A stretch of DNA of 64,000 bases from NCBI GenBank assembly GCA_018242505.1, contig JAFEBU010000007.1:1-64000 (forward strand). Direction: 5' to 3'. A program made the translations under genes and the position numbers. This document shows, piece after piece, positions 36,698 through 45,882 of the stretch. Within the stretch, counting starts at the first letter, position 1; the number at the start of each line of letters is the position of its first letter. Below the pieces are notes generated by a model. It worked only from the letters and a program-made list of their open reading frames with translations, was not told where the DNA came from and did no database searches. The stretch comes from Pseudomonadota bacterium (GTDB lineage Bacteria; Pseudomonadota; Alphaproteobacteria; Reyranellales; Reyranellaceae).

Positions 36698-37708
36698 ATG
36701 AAAGCGATGATGTGCGAGAAATGGGGCGGCTTTGAGGACCTCCGGTTGCGGGAGGTCGCGCGGCCGGCCCTGAAGCCGGGCCAGGTGCGGATCAAGGTCC
36801 GCGCCGCCGGTGTGAGCTTTGCCACCACGCTGGTGATCGCAGGCAAATACCAGCGCAAACCACCCCTTCCCTTTGCGCCCGGCACCGAGGTCTCGGGCGT
36901 GGCGATCGAGGTCGATCCGGCCTGCAAGCGGGTGAAGGTCGGCGACGAGGTCGTGGCCGTGCTCGATTGGGGCGGGCTCGCCGAGGAAGCGGTGGCGCAC
37001 GAGGTGAATGTGTTCGCCAAGCCTCGCAATGTCGGTTTCGTCGAGGCGATCCAGCTCGCCATCTCCTATCCGACCTCGGCCGCCGCCCTCACCTGGCCCT
37101 CGGTCCTTGATCTGAGGCAAGGCCAGACCTTGCTGGTGCATGCTGCGGCAGGCGGCGTCGGCATGGCCGCGGTCGAGATCGGCAAGATCCTCGACGCCAC
37201 GGTGATCGCGACCGCCGGCGGCGCACGCAAGACCGAATTCGCGAAGGCACGCGGCGCCGACCATGTGATCGACTACACCGCCGTGGATTTCCGCGAGGAG
37301 GTGCTGAAGCTCACCTCGGGTCGCGGCGTCGATCGCGTCTACGATCCGGTCGGCGGCGACGTCTTCGCCCAATCGCTGCGCTGCCTGGCGGTCGAAGGGC
37401 GCATCTGCCCCATCGGCTTCGCCGGCGGCACCATCCCGCAAGTCCCGGCCAACATCCTGCTGGTGAAGTCGATCTCGGTGATGGGTTTCAACTACGGCTA
37501 CTATGTCGGCTGGAGCCCGCACGATGCGCGCTTCGAGGAGGCCGATCGCACCTTGGCGCTGATGGAGCGCATCCGCGGCTGGTGCGAGGCGGGCCACTGC
37601 CGGCCCCATGTCGATCGCACCTGGCGACTCGACGAGGCGGCCACGGCCATGCGCGCCCTGGTGGAACGCAGCGTCACGGGCCGCGTCGCCCTCGTCCTGG
37701 ATGACTAG
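36698..37708 (+). CDS. NADPH:quinone oxidoreductase family (zinc-independent MDR)
   Basis: A 336-residue medium-chain dehydrogenase/reductase. The N-terminal GroES-like domain has ALKPGQVRIKVRAAGVSFATTLV and FAPGTEVSGVAIEV; the nucleotide-binding motif is LLVHAAAGGVGMAAVEIGK, followed by HVIDYTAVDFREEVLKLTSG. The catalytic-zinc cysteines of alcohol dehydrogenases are absent, as in quinone oxidoreductases (QOR). It reduces a quinone or enoyl-type substrate with NADPH. A small VOC gene follows after 19 bases. Confidence 0.88.
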   Translation: MKAMMCEKWGGFEDLRLREVARPALKPGQVRIKVRAAGVSFATTLVIAGKYQRKPPLPFAPGTEVSGVAIEVDPACKRVKVGDEVVAVLDWGGLAEEAVAHEVNVFAKPRNVGFVEAIQLAISYPTSAAALTWPSVLDLRQGQTLLVHAAAGGVGMAAVEIGKILDATVIATAGGARKTEFAKARGADHVIDYTAVDFREEVLKLTSGRGVDRVYDPVGGDVFAQSLRCLAVEGRICPIGFAGGTIPQVPANILLVKSISVMGFNYGYYVGWSPHDARFEEADRTLALMERIRGWCEAGHCRPHVDRTWRLDEAATAMRALVERSVTGRVALVLDD

Positions 37709-37727
37709 CGAACCCGGATAATCTGCG

Positions 37728-38129
37728 ATGACGTTCTTGCTCAATATCGACGTGCCCGACGTCGAGACCGCCATGCGTTTCTACACGACGGCCTTCGACC
37801 TGAAGATCGGCCGCCGGTTCGGCCCGGATTTCGTCGAACTGCTGGGATGGCCCGCACCGGTCTATCTCCTGGCAAAGAAGGCCGGCAGCATCGGCGCGGG
37901 CGGCGACTTGCGGCGTTACGACCGGCACTGGACGCCCGTCCATGCCGACATCGTCGTCGACGATGTGGATAAAGCCGTCGCGCGGGCGGTCAACGCTGGA
38001 GCCAGGCTCGAGACGCCGGCCCAGGACACGGCTTATGGAAAGATCGCCATGCTCGCAGACCCGTTCGGCCACGGGTTCTGTCTGCTTCAGTTCAACCGGG
38101 CAGGCTATGACGCTCTTCTCACGCCATAG
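37728..38129 (+). CDS. VOC family protein (glyoxalase/bleomycin-resistance fold)
   Basis: A 133-residue single-module VOC protein. MTFLLNIDVPDVETAMRFYT and the C-terminal IAMLADPFGHGFCLLQF follow the betaalphabetabetabeta pattern. The usual metal ligands are not obvious at the first position (Asn6), so catalytic activity is uncertain. It lies 19 bases after the QOR gene and is probably cotranscribed. Confidence 0.82.
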   Translation: MTFLLNIDVPDVETAMRFYTTAFDLKIGRRFGPDFVELLGWPAPVYLLAKKAGSIGAGGDLRRYDRHWTPVHADIVVDDVDKAVARAVNAGARLETPAQDTAYGKIAMLADPFGHGFCLLQFNRAGYDALLTP

Positions 38130-38166
38130 CCATGCAGCGTCATAGGCACACCGTCGTTATCGCAGG

Positions 38167-38493
38167 ATGGTCCTCGACATCCTGAAACAGGCGGTCCTTG
38201 GAAAACAATGCCTCATCGGACGCTACAACGGCGTCGAACGGCACTTCGCTCCACATGCCATCGGTTTCACCGGCGACGGCACGCCGGCGGCATTCGTCTA
38301 TCAATACGGCGGTGAGACAACCAGTCGGCTTCCCATGCGCGGCGAGTGGCGCTGCTTCCTGCTGCACGATCTCGCGGACCTGCGTCCCAGCAACCATCGC
38401 TGGCGCACCTCGCCGAACTACAACCTGTCCCGCCAGACCTGTCTCGTCGACATCGTCTTTGCCGTGGCCGAGGGGCCCGCTACTTCTTTGTGA
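38167..38493 (+). CDS. Hypothetical 108-residue protein, WYL-like
   Basis: The sequence has a repeated pattern of short beta-strands (CLIGRYNGVERHFAPHAIGF, then AAFVYQYGGETTSRLPM) that reminds of a WYL ligand-binding domain. It lacks an obvious DNA-binding region. It begins 37 bases after the VOC gene and its last 14 bases overlap the 3' end of a convergent gene. Function unknown. Confidence 0.55.
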   Translation: MVLDILKQAVLGKQCLIGRYNGVERHFAPHAIGFTGDGTPAAFVYQYGGETTSRLPMRGEWRCFLLHDLADLRPSNHRWRTSPNYNLSRQTCLVDIVFAVAEGPATSL

Positions 38494-38845
38494 GCTTGCC
38501 GCCAAACTTGCAGTAGCCGTCGAGGATGATGTTGCTGGCTCCCTCCTTCAGGGAGCCGACGACGGCCATCGTGCCGCCGCCGCCCACGATGGCTTTGGCC
38601 TTGAACGCGCCATTGGCATCCGCGGTCGTCTCGAAATGACGCTCCTCGCGACCCTGTTGCTGGAACCGGCCCTCGATGCTGCTCCCGTCCGCCGTGAGAT
38701 CGATGGTCATCCTGTAGGTCGGGCACTTCGAACTCCCGGAGACGTTCGTCCCCATGCCCGTCCAGGTATAGGCCACCGGCTGGGCATATGCCGCGCCGGA
38801 CATCGCCAGCACCAGAACAGCGGCCGGCATTGCGATGGTTCGCAT
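38480..38845 (-). CDS. Small secreted protein of unknown function
   Basis: A 121-residue protein with a clear signal peptide (MRTIAMPAAVLVLAMSGAAYA, cleavage near AYA-QP). The mature domain has two cysteines (in GSSKCPTY and LDGYCKFGG) probably disulfide-bonded and a series of short beta-strands (YRMTIDLTADGSSIEGRFQQ). A periplasmic beta-barrel or lipocalin-like fold is possible. It follows the hydrolase gene by 11 bases and is probably the last gene of that operon. Confidence 0.65.
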   Translation of the reverse strand: MRTIAMPAAVLVLAMSGAAYAQPVAYTWTGMGTNVSGSSKCPTYRMTIDLTADGSSIEGRFQQQGREERHFETTADANGAFKAKAIVGGGGTMAVVGSLKEGASNIILDGYCKFGGKLTKK

Positions 38846-38856
38846 GAATCCCCCCC

Positions 38857-39642
38857 TCAGAAGAACTCCCGGATGGCCTTGAGCACGGCGTCCGGCTTTT
38901 CCTGGCCGACCGCATGGCCGGCCTTGGCGATCTTAACCAATTTCGCTTTCGGAATCGCCGTCCTGAAGGCGTCGCCGTAGACCGCCGGGATCAGCCCGTC
39001 CTCCTTGCCCCAGACGATGAGCGTCTTGGCGGCAATGCGATAGAGCCGTTGGGCAAGCCCGCGATCGGGAATGGGAAACAGGATTTTGCCCGCCATGCCC
39101 AGCCGGCGCGCGTTCATGACCAGGAACTGCTTGAGGAATTCCGGATCGTCCATGTTGCCGCCGCCGGCGGTCATGAGCTTCTTGCCGACCTCGACGTCGT
39201 GGAACAGGAGCGCCGGCAGCTCATAGGGCAGCTTGGAGAAGATATCCACGACCGGACGATCGTCGAGCCACAATCCGGCCGGCGCGAGCAGGCAAAGCCT
39301 TGCGATCTCGGTGCGGGCGACGGCCGCCATCTCGGCCGCGATCATGCCGCCCATGGAATGGCCGACCACGATCGGCTTCTTGAGGTCGAGCGCTTCCATT
39401 ACATCGAGTGCGTGCAGGGTGACGTCGAGCATGTCGCGCAGCCCATCCTCACCCTCCGATCGACCATAGCCGGGCAGCAGCGGCGCCACGACCCGATACT
39501 TGCTCGCCAGAGCCGCGAGCAGCGGGTCGTTCGGCAGGTGCCCCCCGGCGCCATGCAGGAAAAGAAGATCGCGGCCCTTCCCCGCCTCCGCCACCTCGAT
39601 GCGTGCGCCGGAGGGTTTGAGCTTGATGAGTCGGGACTTCAT
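38857..39642 (-). CDS. Alpha/beta hydrolase
   Basis: A 261-residue alpha/beta hydrolase. The oxyanion motif LFLHGAGGH, PLLPGYGRSEG, the nucleophile elbow VVGHSMGGMIA (Ser), the Asp in VWGKEDGLIP and the C-terminal His in AKAGHAVGQEKP complete the triad. It resembles C-C bond hydrolases of meta-cleavage pathways and general esterases. The ATG overlaps by four bases the stop of the LLM gene, so the two enzymes likely act in one pathway. Confidence 0.87.
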   Translation of the reverse strand: MKSRLIKLKPSGARIEVAEAGKGRDLLFLHGAGGHLPNDPLLAALASKYRVVAPLLPGYGRSEGEDGLRDMLDVTLHALDVMEALDLKKPIVVGHSMGGMIAAEMAAVARTEIARLCLLAPAGLWLDDRPVVDIFSKLPYELPALLFHDVEVGKKLMTAGGGNMDDPEFLKQFLVMNARRLGMAGKILFPIPDRGLAQRLYRIAAKTLIVWGKEDGLIPAVYGDAFRTAIPKAKLVKIAKAGHAVGQEKPDAVLKAIREFF

Positions 39643-40871
39643 TCGGCGGCGACCTTCATCGGCACCCGTTCCGCCATCGGGTGGATCCAGAACCGGTCAT
39701 CGTGGTTGTTCCATTCCGGCCAGAGATTGCGCAGATGCGGCATGACCTTCTCCGCGAAAAGCTTCGTCGAATGACGCACCTTGTCGTCCGGCATGTCCCC
39801 GATATGCAGCAGGCAGAAGATGTTGCCCACGCGCAGGCTCTTGATCATCTCTTCCATCTGTTGCCGCACGGTCTCGGGTGAACCCGCCACGATGTAGCGG
39901 TTCTCGGTCAGGTCTTTCCAGGTCATGCTGGGATAGTCGCGGCCCGACTGGGTGAATTGCGACAGCGCGCCGGTCTGGATGGTCTTGACGGTGCGATAGC
40001 CCGGCGCATCGGCGAAGCCCGGATAGACATGCAGGCAGCGATTGTAGAAATAGCTCACATGCGGGCCGTAGAGCCGCTCGGCCTCCGCATCGGAATCGGC
40101 GACGCAGATCACCTGGGCGAAGCCCGCACGATAAGGCGACTCATCCACTTTGCGCTCGGCCACGCGCTTCCAGTAGCCCTCCATCAGGAGTTTGGCGCGC
40201 AGGTAACCGGTGTAGCTCAGGTAGGAATATGAATAGGTGTTGTCGAGACAGAAGTCGTAGGTCTCGACCGAGCCGCCGCCGGGGATGAAGATCGGCGGCG
40301 CCGGCCGCTGGATCGGCTTGGGCCAGCAATTGACATAGCGCAGCTTGGTGTAGCGGCCGTTGAAGGCGAACGGCTCGTCGGCCGCCCACGCCCGGCGGAT
40401 CAGTTCGTGCGCCTCGGCATATTTCTCGCGCGTGAGGGCGGGGATGGTGCCGTAGGCATAGTTGGTGTCCATCGACGTGCCCACGGGAAAGCCCGCGACC
40501 AAGCGACCACCCGACAGCACGTCGAGCATGGCGAATTCCTCCGCCACGCGCAGCGGCGGATTGTAGAGCGCGATCGAATTGCCCAGAACCACAAGCGCCG
40601 CTTTCGAGGTCCGGCGCGTCAGCGTCGCCGCCATGATGTTGGGCGACGGCATCAGTCCGTAGGCGTTGGCGTGGTGCTCGTTCACGCCGATGCCGTCGAA
40701 GCCCACGCTCTCCGCATATTCGAGCTGGTCGAGATAGCGATGATAGATGCCGTGGCCCAGCTCGGGCTCGTACATGCGGTTGGGCAGGTCGACCCAGACC
40801 GAGCGGTGCTTCTGCCGGAAGTCGTCCGGCATGTGCGGCCAGGGCATCAGATGGAACCAGGTGAATTTCAT
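39639..40871 (-). CDS. LLM class flavin-dependent monooxygenase
   Basis: A 410-residue luciferase-like enzyme of the long type. FTWFHLMPWPHMPDDF at the start, VGFDGIGVNEHHANAYGLMP, VVLGNSIALYNPPLRVAEEF and DVLSGGRLVAGFPVGTSMDTNYAY are the conserved flavin and substrate elements. Enzymes of this type oxidise aldehydes, ketones or related compounds with FMNH2. It is eight bases after an enoyl-CoA-hydratase gene and overlaps a hydrolase gene, forming a likely catabolic operon of three enzymes. Confidence 0.86.
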   Translation of the reverse strand: MKFTWFHLMPWPHMPDDFRQKHRSVWVDLPNRMYEPELGHGIYHRYLDQLEYAESVGFDGIGVNEHHANAYGLMPSPNIMAATLTRRTSKAALVVLGNSIALYNPPLRVAEEFAMLDVLSGGRLVAGFPVGTSMDTNYAYGTIPALTREKYAEAHELIRRAWAADEPFAFNGRYTKLRYVNCWPKPIQRPAPPIFIPGGGSVETYDFCLDNTYSYSYLSYTGYLRAKLLMEGYWKRVAERKVDESPYRAGFAQVICVADSDAEAERLYGPHVSYFYNRCLHVYPGFADAPGYRTVKTIQTGALSQFTQSGRDYPSMTWKDLTENRYIVAGSPETVRQQMEEMIKSLRVGNIFCLLHIGDMPDDKVRHSTKLFAEKVMPHLRNLWPEWNNHDDRFWIHPMAERVPMKVAAE

Positions 40872-40879
40872 GGCTGCTC

Positions 40880-41710
40880 CTAGCGTCCCTTGAAAGCCGG
40901 ATCGCGCTTCTCGAGGAAGGCCCGGATGCCCTCCTTCATGTCCTCGGTCTGCATCAGCGGCAGGAGCTGCAGGAAGACATGGTGGACGTGCTCGTTGAAC
41001 GGCTCGTTCCAGGCCATGCGCATCATGCGCTTGGCCGCCTGGATCGCGAGCGGCGCGTTGGCGGCGATCTCGAGCGCTAGGGAGCGCGCGGCGCCCATCA
41101 CCTCGGCGTCGGGTACGATCCGGTTCACGAGGCCGATCGCCAACGACTGCTCGGCATCGAGCGTGCGGCCGGTGAATATGATCTCGGCCGCCTTCGCCCA
41201 GCCCAGAAGGCGCGGCAGGTACCAGGTGCCACCCGACTCGGGCAGCACGCCGCGCCTGGCATAGGAGGCGGCAAGCTTGGCCGACTGCGCCATGACTCGG
41301 ATATCGGCGCCCAGCGCCAGGTCGAGGCCATAGCCTGCGGCGGAGCCGTTCAGGGCGGCGATCACCGGCTTGTCCATGGCATGCAGCACCGGCGGCGGCG
41401 TGTTGCGCAGGTCGATGTTGGTGGGGGTGGCACCGGAGCCGACGCTGAGATTGTCGGTGCCCTTGCTCTGCGCCTCGAGGTTCAGCCCGGCGCAGAAGGC
41501 GCGGCCGGTACCGGTCAGGATGACGACGCGCACCGTCTTGTCCTCGTTGGCGCACACCAACGCCTCGGTGAGCTGCTTCAGCATCGGGCCGGAAATGGTG
41601 TTCATGCGCTGGGGCGCGTTCAGCGTCACGGTGGCGACGGCACCCTCGACGCTGTAGAGCAGTTCCTCCGGCATGACCGCAGGTAGGGGACCAGCCGCAA
41701 ACTGGCTCAT
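40880..41710 (-). CDS. Enoyl-CoA hydratase/isomerase
   Basis: A 276-residue crotonase-family enzyme. VATVTLNAPQRMNTISGPML, the oxyanion motif GRAFCAGLNLEAQ, and GSAAGYGLDLALGADIRVMA are present, and LPESGGTWYLPRLLG carries a Glu at the usual catalytic position. GGAGGAAAC lies before the ATG at 41710; a longer form from 41779 would overlap the divergent threonine-aldolase gene. It leads the operon with the LLM monooxygenase and alpha/beta hydrolase. Confidence 0.88.
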   Translation of the reverse strand: MSQFAAGPLPAVMPEELLYSVEGAVATVTLNAPQRMNTISGPMLKQLTEALVCANEDKTVRVVILTGTGRAFCAGLNLEAQSKGTDNLSVGSGATPTNIDLRNTPPPVLHAMDKPVIAALNGSAAGYGLDLALGADIRVMAQSAKLAASYARRGVLPESGGTWYLPRLLGWAKAAEIIFTGRTLDAEQSLAIGLVNRIVPDAEVMGAARSLALEIAANAPLAIQAAKRMMRMAWNEPFNEHVHHVFLQLLPLMQTEDMKEGIRAFLEKRDPAFKGR

Positions 41711-41762
41711 GTTTCCTCCGCTCCCTTTTCCGCTATGGTGACGCAGGAGTATCGGCAAAACC

Positions 41763-42806
41763 ATGCAAAACCGCTTCATCGACCTCTACAGCGACACCAA
41801 GACCAGGCCCTCACCCGGCATGCGAAAGGCCATGGCCGAAGCCGAGGTGGGCGACGAGCAGAAATTCGAGGACCCTACCGTCGAGCGCCTGCGTACGCGC
41901 ATCTGCGAGCTTCTCGGCAAGGAAGACTCGGTGTTCCTGCCGAGCGGCACAATGGCCAACCAGATTGCAATCCGAGTGCACTGCCGGCTGGGCGACGAGG
42001 TGATCGCCGACCGCACGGCGCACATCATCAATGCCGAGTCGGGCGGGCCGGCGGCCAATTCCGGCGTGATGATCCGCCCGGTCGACGGCACGCACGGCGT
42101 GTTCACCGGCGACCAGCTCGCGGCAGCGCTGCGCGATCCCAATGTCCGCAACGCGCCGCGCTCGCGCCTGGTGTCGGTCGAGAACACCTCGAACGGCGGC
42201 TTCGGCACGGTCTGGCCGATCGCGACGCTCCGCGGCGTCACCCGGGTCGCGCATGCCGCCGGGCTTGCATTGCATATGGATGGCGCGCGGCTGGCCAATG
42301 CCTGCGTGAAGTCCGGCACGCTACCCGACGACTATGCAGCCTGCGTGGACTCGCTCTGGCTCGACTATACCAAGGGCCTGGGGGCTCCGGTCGGCGCGAG
42401 CCTCGCGGGCTCGAAGGACTTCATCAAGGAGGCATGGCGGCAGAAGCAGATGCTGGGCGGCTCGATGCGCCAGTCGGGCGTGATCGCGGCCGCGGCGCTG
42501 TGGGCGCTCGAACACAACTGGAACCGCCTGGCCGAGGATCATGACAATGCCCGGCGCCTCGCCGAAGGCATCGCCAACATCAAGGGCCTCGAGATCGACG
42601 CGCCGCGCATGGAAACCAACCTCGTCTTCTTCGAGGTGAAGAAACCAGGCTGGACCGCACCGAAGCTGGTCGATGCCTGCAAGAAGCGCGGCGTCGGCCT
42701 CGGAGCGGGCACCGCCACGCGCATCCGCGCCGTCACCCATCTCGACGTCACTCGTTCCGATATCGACACCGCACTGGCCGTGATCAACGACGTGCTGGCG
42801 GCGTGA
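41763..42806 (+). CDS. ltaE: Low-specificity L-threonine aldolase
   Basis: A 347-residue PLP enzyme cleaving L-threonine/allo-threonine to glycine and acetaldehyde. It shows IDLYSDTKTRPSPGMRKAM, FLPSGTMANQIAI, HIINAESGG, NTSNGGFGTVWP, HMDGARLANA and the Schiff-base Lys204 in DYTKGLGAPVGAS. This is full length for the fold-type I family. It is divergent from the enoyl-CoA hydratase gene with a 52-base gap and is followed by a cluster of palindromes. Confidence 0.92.
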   Translation: MQNRFIDLYSDTKTRPSPGMRKAMAEAEVGDEQKFEDPTVERLRTRICELLGKEDSVFLPSGTMANQIAIRVHCRLGDEVIADRTAHIINAESGGPAANSGVMIRPVDGTHGVFTGDQLAAALRDPNVRNAPRSRLVSVENTSNGGFGTVWPIATLRGVTRVAHAAGLALHMDGARLANACVKSGTLPDDYAACVDSLWLDYTKGLGAPVGASLAGSKDFIKEAWRQKQMLGGSMRQSGVIAAAALWALEHNWNRLAEDHDNARRLAEGIANIKGLEIDAPRMETNLVFFEVKKPGWTAPKLVDACKKRGVGLGAGTATRIRAVTHLDVTRSDIDTALAVINDVLAA

Positions 42807-42814
42807 TGACTGCA

Positions 42815-42929
42815 TGGGCGCACGCCACTCCGGTGGCGCTCATGCTCTTTGGGACCACGAGCCTCTGGCTCGCTCATTCGGCGCATCAAATGCGCCTGCA
42901 GCGCGCGTCGCGCGGAGCAACCTCCGCGC
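42815..42929. repeat. Cluster of four REP-like hairpins
   Basis: Four stem-loops lie in 115 bases: cgccac-tccg-gtggcg (42823-42838), cgagcc-tct-ggctcg (42858-42872), ggcgcat-caa-atgcgcc (42880-42896) and gcgcgga-gcaacc-tccgcgc (42910-42929). The first belongs to the family seen at 3650 and 26278; the second matches the reverse complement of 29247-29268 including the trailing gctcattc. The cluster separates the threonine-aldolase and molybdenum-hydroxylase genes. Confidence 0.65.
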
Positions 42930-42954
42930 TGGGATACGTACGGCCCAAAAGATC

Positions 42955-45243
42955 ATGAACGCGCCCGTCCAGCTCGGCCAACCCATTCTCCGCAAGGAAG
43001 ATCGGCGGTTTCTCACGGGCCGCGGCCGCTACGCGGACAACACCGCGCCCGCCGATGCGCTTGCGGTCCTGTTCGTGCGCTCGCCGCATGCGCATGCACG
43101 GATCGCCGGCATCGACACGGCGGCGGCGCGGGCAGCGCCGGGGATCGTCGCGGTCTACACTGCCCAGGACATCGCGGCCGATGGACTTGGCCATCTTCCC
43201 GCGATCAGCGAGATCAAGGACGCCGCAGGCAACCGCCATCGCGAGCCGCCGAATCTGCCCATGCCGGTGGGCAAGGTGCGTCACGTCGGCGACATCGTGG
43301 CGATGATCGTGGCCGAGACGCTCGACCAGGCGCGCGATGCCTCGGAGCTGCTCGCCGTCGAGTACGAGGAGCTGCCTGCCGTCGTGACGGTGGCGCAAGC
43401 GCTCGCTCCTGGCGCGCCGCTGCTGCACGACGAGGCGCCCGGCAACCTGATGTGCCGCTGGAGCAAGGGCGATTCAGCCGCGACGGAGGCCGCCTTCGCC
43501 ACGGCTGCGCATGTCTCGAAACTTGCCATCCGCTCGCCCCGCCAGATCGTGCACTATCTGGAGACCCGCGCCGCCTGGTCGTCCTACGAGGCGGCCAGCG
43601 ATATCGTCACCCTCACCTTCTCCTCGCAAGGCGTGCAGATCCCGCACCGGCTGATGTGCGAACATGTCCTGAAGCTGCCGAAGGACAAGCTCAGGGTGGT
43701 GACCGAGGATGTCGGCGGCGGCTTCGGCCCGAAGTATCCCCTCTACAGGGAAGCGACGCTGATCGTCTGGGCGACGCGCAAGATCCGCCGCGACCTGCGC
43801 TGGACCTGCGAGCGCGCCGAGCTCGCCGTCGCCGATACCCATGCGCGCGATCTCGTCGCCTCGGCGGAGCTGGCGCTCGATGCCGAGGGCCGATTCGTCG
43901 GCGTGCGCGTCAAGGCCGAAGCGAACTTCGGCGCCTACGTCTCGATGTTCGCGCCCAGCATTCCCACTACCGGCCTCGCCAAGGTGATCTCCGGCCTCTA
44001 TCGCATCCCGGCGATCCGCATCGACTTCGATTGCGCCTTCACCAACACCGTGCCGGTCGACGCCATCCGCGGCGCCGGCAAGCCGGAAGCCCTGTTCCTT
44101 CTGGAGCGGCTGGTCGATCTCGCGGCTCACGAGACCGGACGCTCGCCAGTCGAGCTGCGGCGGCTGAACCTGCTGAAGCGCGAAGACATGCCATACGCCG
44201 CGGCGAGCGGTTACACCTACGACGCTGCCGACTGCGTGAAACTGTTCGAAACAGCGATCGAGGCGGCCGACGAGGCGGGTTTCGCCGGCCGGCGCGCGGC
44301 AAGCGAAGCGCGCGGCTTCCGGCGCGGCCTCGGGCTCAGCTGCCATCTGCACGGCACCGGCGGCATCGCCGACGAACATGTCGTCGTGCATGTCGAGGCC
44401 GATCGCCTGGTCGCAAAACTCGGCACCCAAAGCCAGGGCCAGGGACACGAAACGGTGTTCGCGCAGATCCTGTCGGCCGCGCTCGGCGTGCCGACCGGGA
44501 AGATCGAGGTCCGGCAGGGCGACACGCGCGCCATTCCCCATGGTGGCGGCACGGGCGGTTCCTCCTCGACCATCATCAGCGGCACGACGCTCAAGCGGGC
44601 CGCCGACGTCGTGATCCAGCGCGGCCGCGATCTCGCCGCCGAGCGGCTGGAAACGGCACCGCAGGACATCGCCTTTCGCGACGGCGCCTTCGAGATCGTG
44701 GGCACCGACCGGCGCATCGGCCTGTTCGAGCTTGCCGCCTGGAGGCCTTTCGACGGCGATGCGGTTTTCGCCGACAGGATCGACTCCTTCCCGACCGGTG
44801 TCATGGTGTGCGAGGCCGAAGTCGATCCCGAGACCGGCGAAACGAGGGTCAACCGCCTCACGGCCGTCGCCGATTGCGGCGTGGTGGTGAACCCGCGTTT
44901 GCTGGCAGGGCAGATGCATGGCGGCATGGCGCTTGGAACCGGCAACGCCCTGATGGAGGAGGCGATCTACGACGAGGAGACCGGGCAACTGCTCAGCGGC
45001 ACGCTGATGGACTATGCCCTGCCGCGCGCCGATGACGTGCCGAGCTTCCGCGTCGAGACGATCAGCACGCCCTCACCCAACAATTTCATGGGCTTCAAGG
45101 GTGTGGGCGAGCTGCCGGCCAACGGCGCTCCAGCCGCCGTCGCCAACGCCGTGCTCGACGCCCTGCGTCCGCTCGGCTTGCGCCATCTCGACATGCCGCT
45201 CACCGCGCACAAGGTATGGCAGGCGCTGCAGCGGAATCGCTGA
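42955..45243 (+). CDS. Molybdenum hydroxylase large subunit (xanthine dehydrogenase/CoxL family), orphan
   Basis: A 762-residue molybdopterin-binding subunit. It opens with LGQPILRKEDRRFLTGRGRY, typical of CoxL-type proteins, and has GGGFGPKYPLYREA, a QSQGQGHETVFAQI molybdopterin motif, GGTGGSSSTI and the catalytic-Glu segment GVGELPANGAPAAVANAV. The form I CO dehydrogenase loop is absent; the corresponding site reads VDAIRGAGKPEA, as in form II aldehyde/xanthine-type enzymes, with Ile where Tyr is usual. The FAD (CoxM) and 2Fe-2S (CoxS) subunit genes are not adjacent. The ATG at 42955 was chosen; upstream codons lie in the repeat cluster. Confidence 0.88.
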   Translation: MNAPVQLGQPILRKEDRRFLTGRGRYADNTAPADALAVLFVRSPHAHARIAGIDTAAARAAPGIVAVYTAQDIAADGLGHLPAISEIKDAAGNRHREPPNLPMPVGKVRHVGDIVAMIVAETLDQARDASELLAVEYEELPAVVTVAQALAPGAPLLHDEAPGNLMCRWSKGDSAATEAAFATAAHVSKLAIRSPRQIVHYLETRAAWSSYEAASDIVTLTFSSQGVQIPHRLMCEHVLKLPKDKLRVVTEDVGGGFGPKYPLYREATLIVWATRKIRRDLRWTCERAELAVADTHARDLVASAELALDAEGRFVGVRVKAEANFGAYVSMFAPSIPTTGLAKVISGLYRIPAIRIDFDCAFTNTVPVDAIRGAGKPEALFLLERLVDLAAHETGRSPVELRRLNLLKREDMPYAAASGYTYDAADCVKLFETAIEAADEAGFAGRRAASEARGFRRGLGLSCHLHGTGGIADEHVVVHVEADRLVAKLGTQSQGQGHETVFAQILSAALGVPTGKIEVRQGDTRAIPHGGGTGGSSSTIISGTTLKRAADVVIQRGRDLAAERLETAPQDIAFRDGAFEIVGTDRRIGLFELAAWRPFDGDAVFADRIDSFPTGVMVCEAEVDPETGETRVNRLTAVADCGVVVNPRLLAGQMHGGMALGTGNALMEEAIYDEETGQLLSGTLMDYALPRADDVPSFRVETISTPSPNNFMGFKGVGELPANGAPAAVANAVLDALRPLGLRHLDMPLTAHKVWQALQRNR

Positions 45244-45288
45244 TCCAGGTCAAAGCGCCCGACGGCGGGCCGGGTTATGTAACGGGCC

Positions 45289-45882
45289 ATGTCGCGCACA
45301 GTGCATAATGTCGTGGTCCTCAACGGCCATCCCGACGCAAGGAGCAAGGGCCTCTGCCATGCGCTGGCCGAAGCCTACGCCGAGGGCGCCCGCGAGGCCG
45401 GCAAGTCAGCGCAGCGCATCGATGTGGCGATGCTCGATTTCGGTTTCGTCTCCTCGCAAGCCGAGTTCGAGAAGGGCAAGCCGCCAGCCGATATCGCCTG
45501 CGCCCAGAAGCAGATTCTCAAGGCCGACCATCTTGTCGTGATCTTTCCGCTTTGGCTGGGCGACACGCCAGCCGTCCTGAAGGCCTTCCTCGAACAGACG
45601 CTGCGGCCAGGCTTCGCTTTTTCTTACCGTCCGACCGGATTTCCGATCAAACACCTGAAGGGCCGGTCCGCCCGCATCATCGTCACCATGGGCATGCCGG
45701 CCTTCGTCTATCGCTGGTTCTTCCGCGCCCATGGCCTGAAGAATCTCGAGCGCAATATCCTGCGGTTCGTCGGCTTTTCGCCCGTACGAGCAACGTTGCT
45801 GGGCAGCATCGCCACCTGCGGCAAGGCCACGATCGAGCGGCGATTGGCCGAGGTCAAAGACCTCGGCCGCCGCGGCCTTTAG
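45289..45882 (+). CDS. NAD(P)H-dependent oxidoreductase, flavodoxin-like fold
   Basis: A 197-residue FMN/FAD enzyme of the NQO1/KefF/MdaB family. VVVLNGHPDARSKGLCHAL is the flavin phosphate loop, KADHLVVIFPLWLGDTPAVLKAFLEQ the second conserved block, and ARIIVTMGMPAFVYRW the third. It reduces quinones or similar compounds with two electrons. Its 3' end overlaps by four bases that of the convergent cbpM gene. Confidence 0.85.
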   Translation: MSRTVHNVVVLNGHPDARSKGLCHALAEAYAEGAREAGKSAQRIDVAMLDFGFVSSQAEFEKGKPPADIACAQKQILKADHLVVIFPLWLGDTPAVLKAFLEQTLRPGFAFSYRPTGFPIKHLKGRSARIIVTMGMPAFVYRWFFRAHGLKNLERNILRFVGFSPVRATLLGSIATCGKATIERRLAEVKDLGRRGL

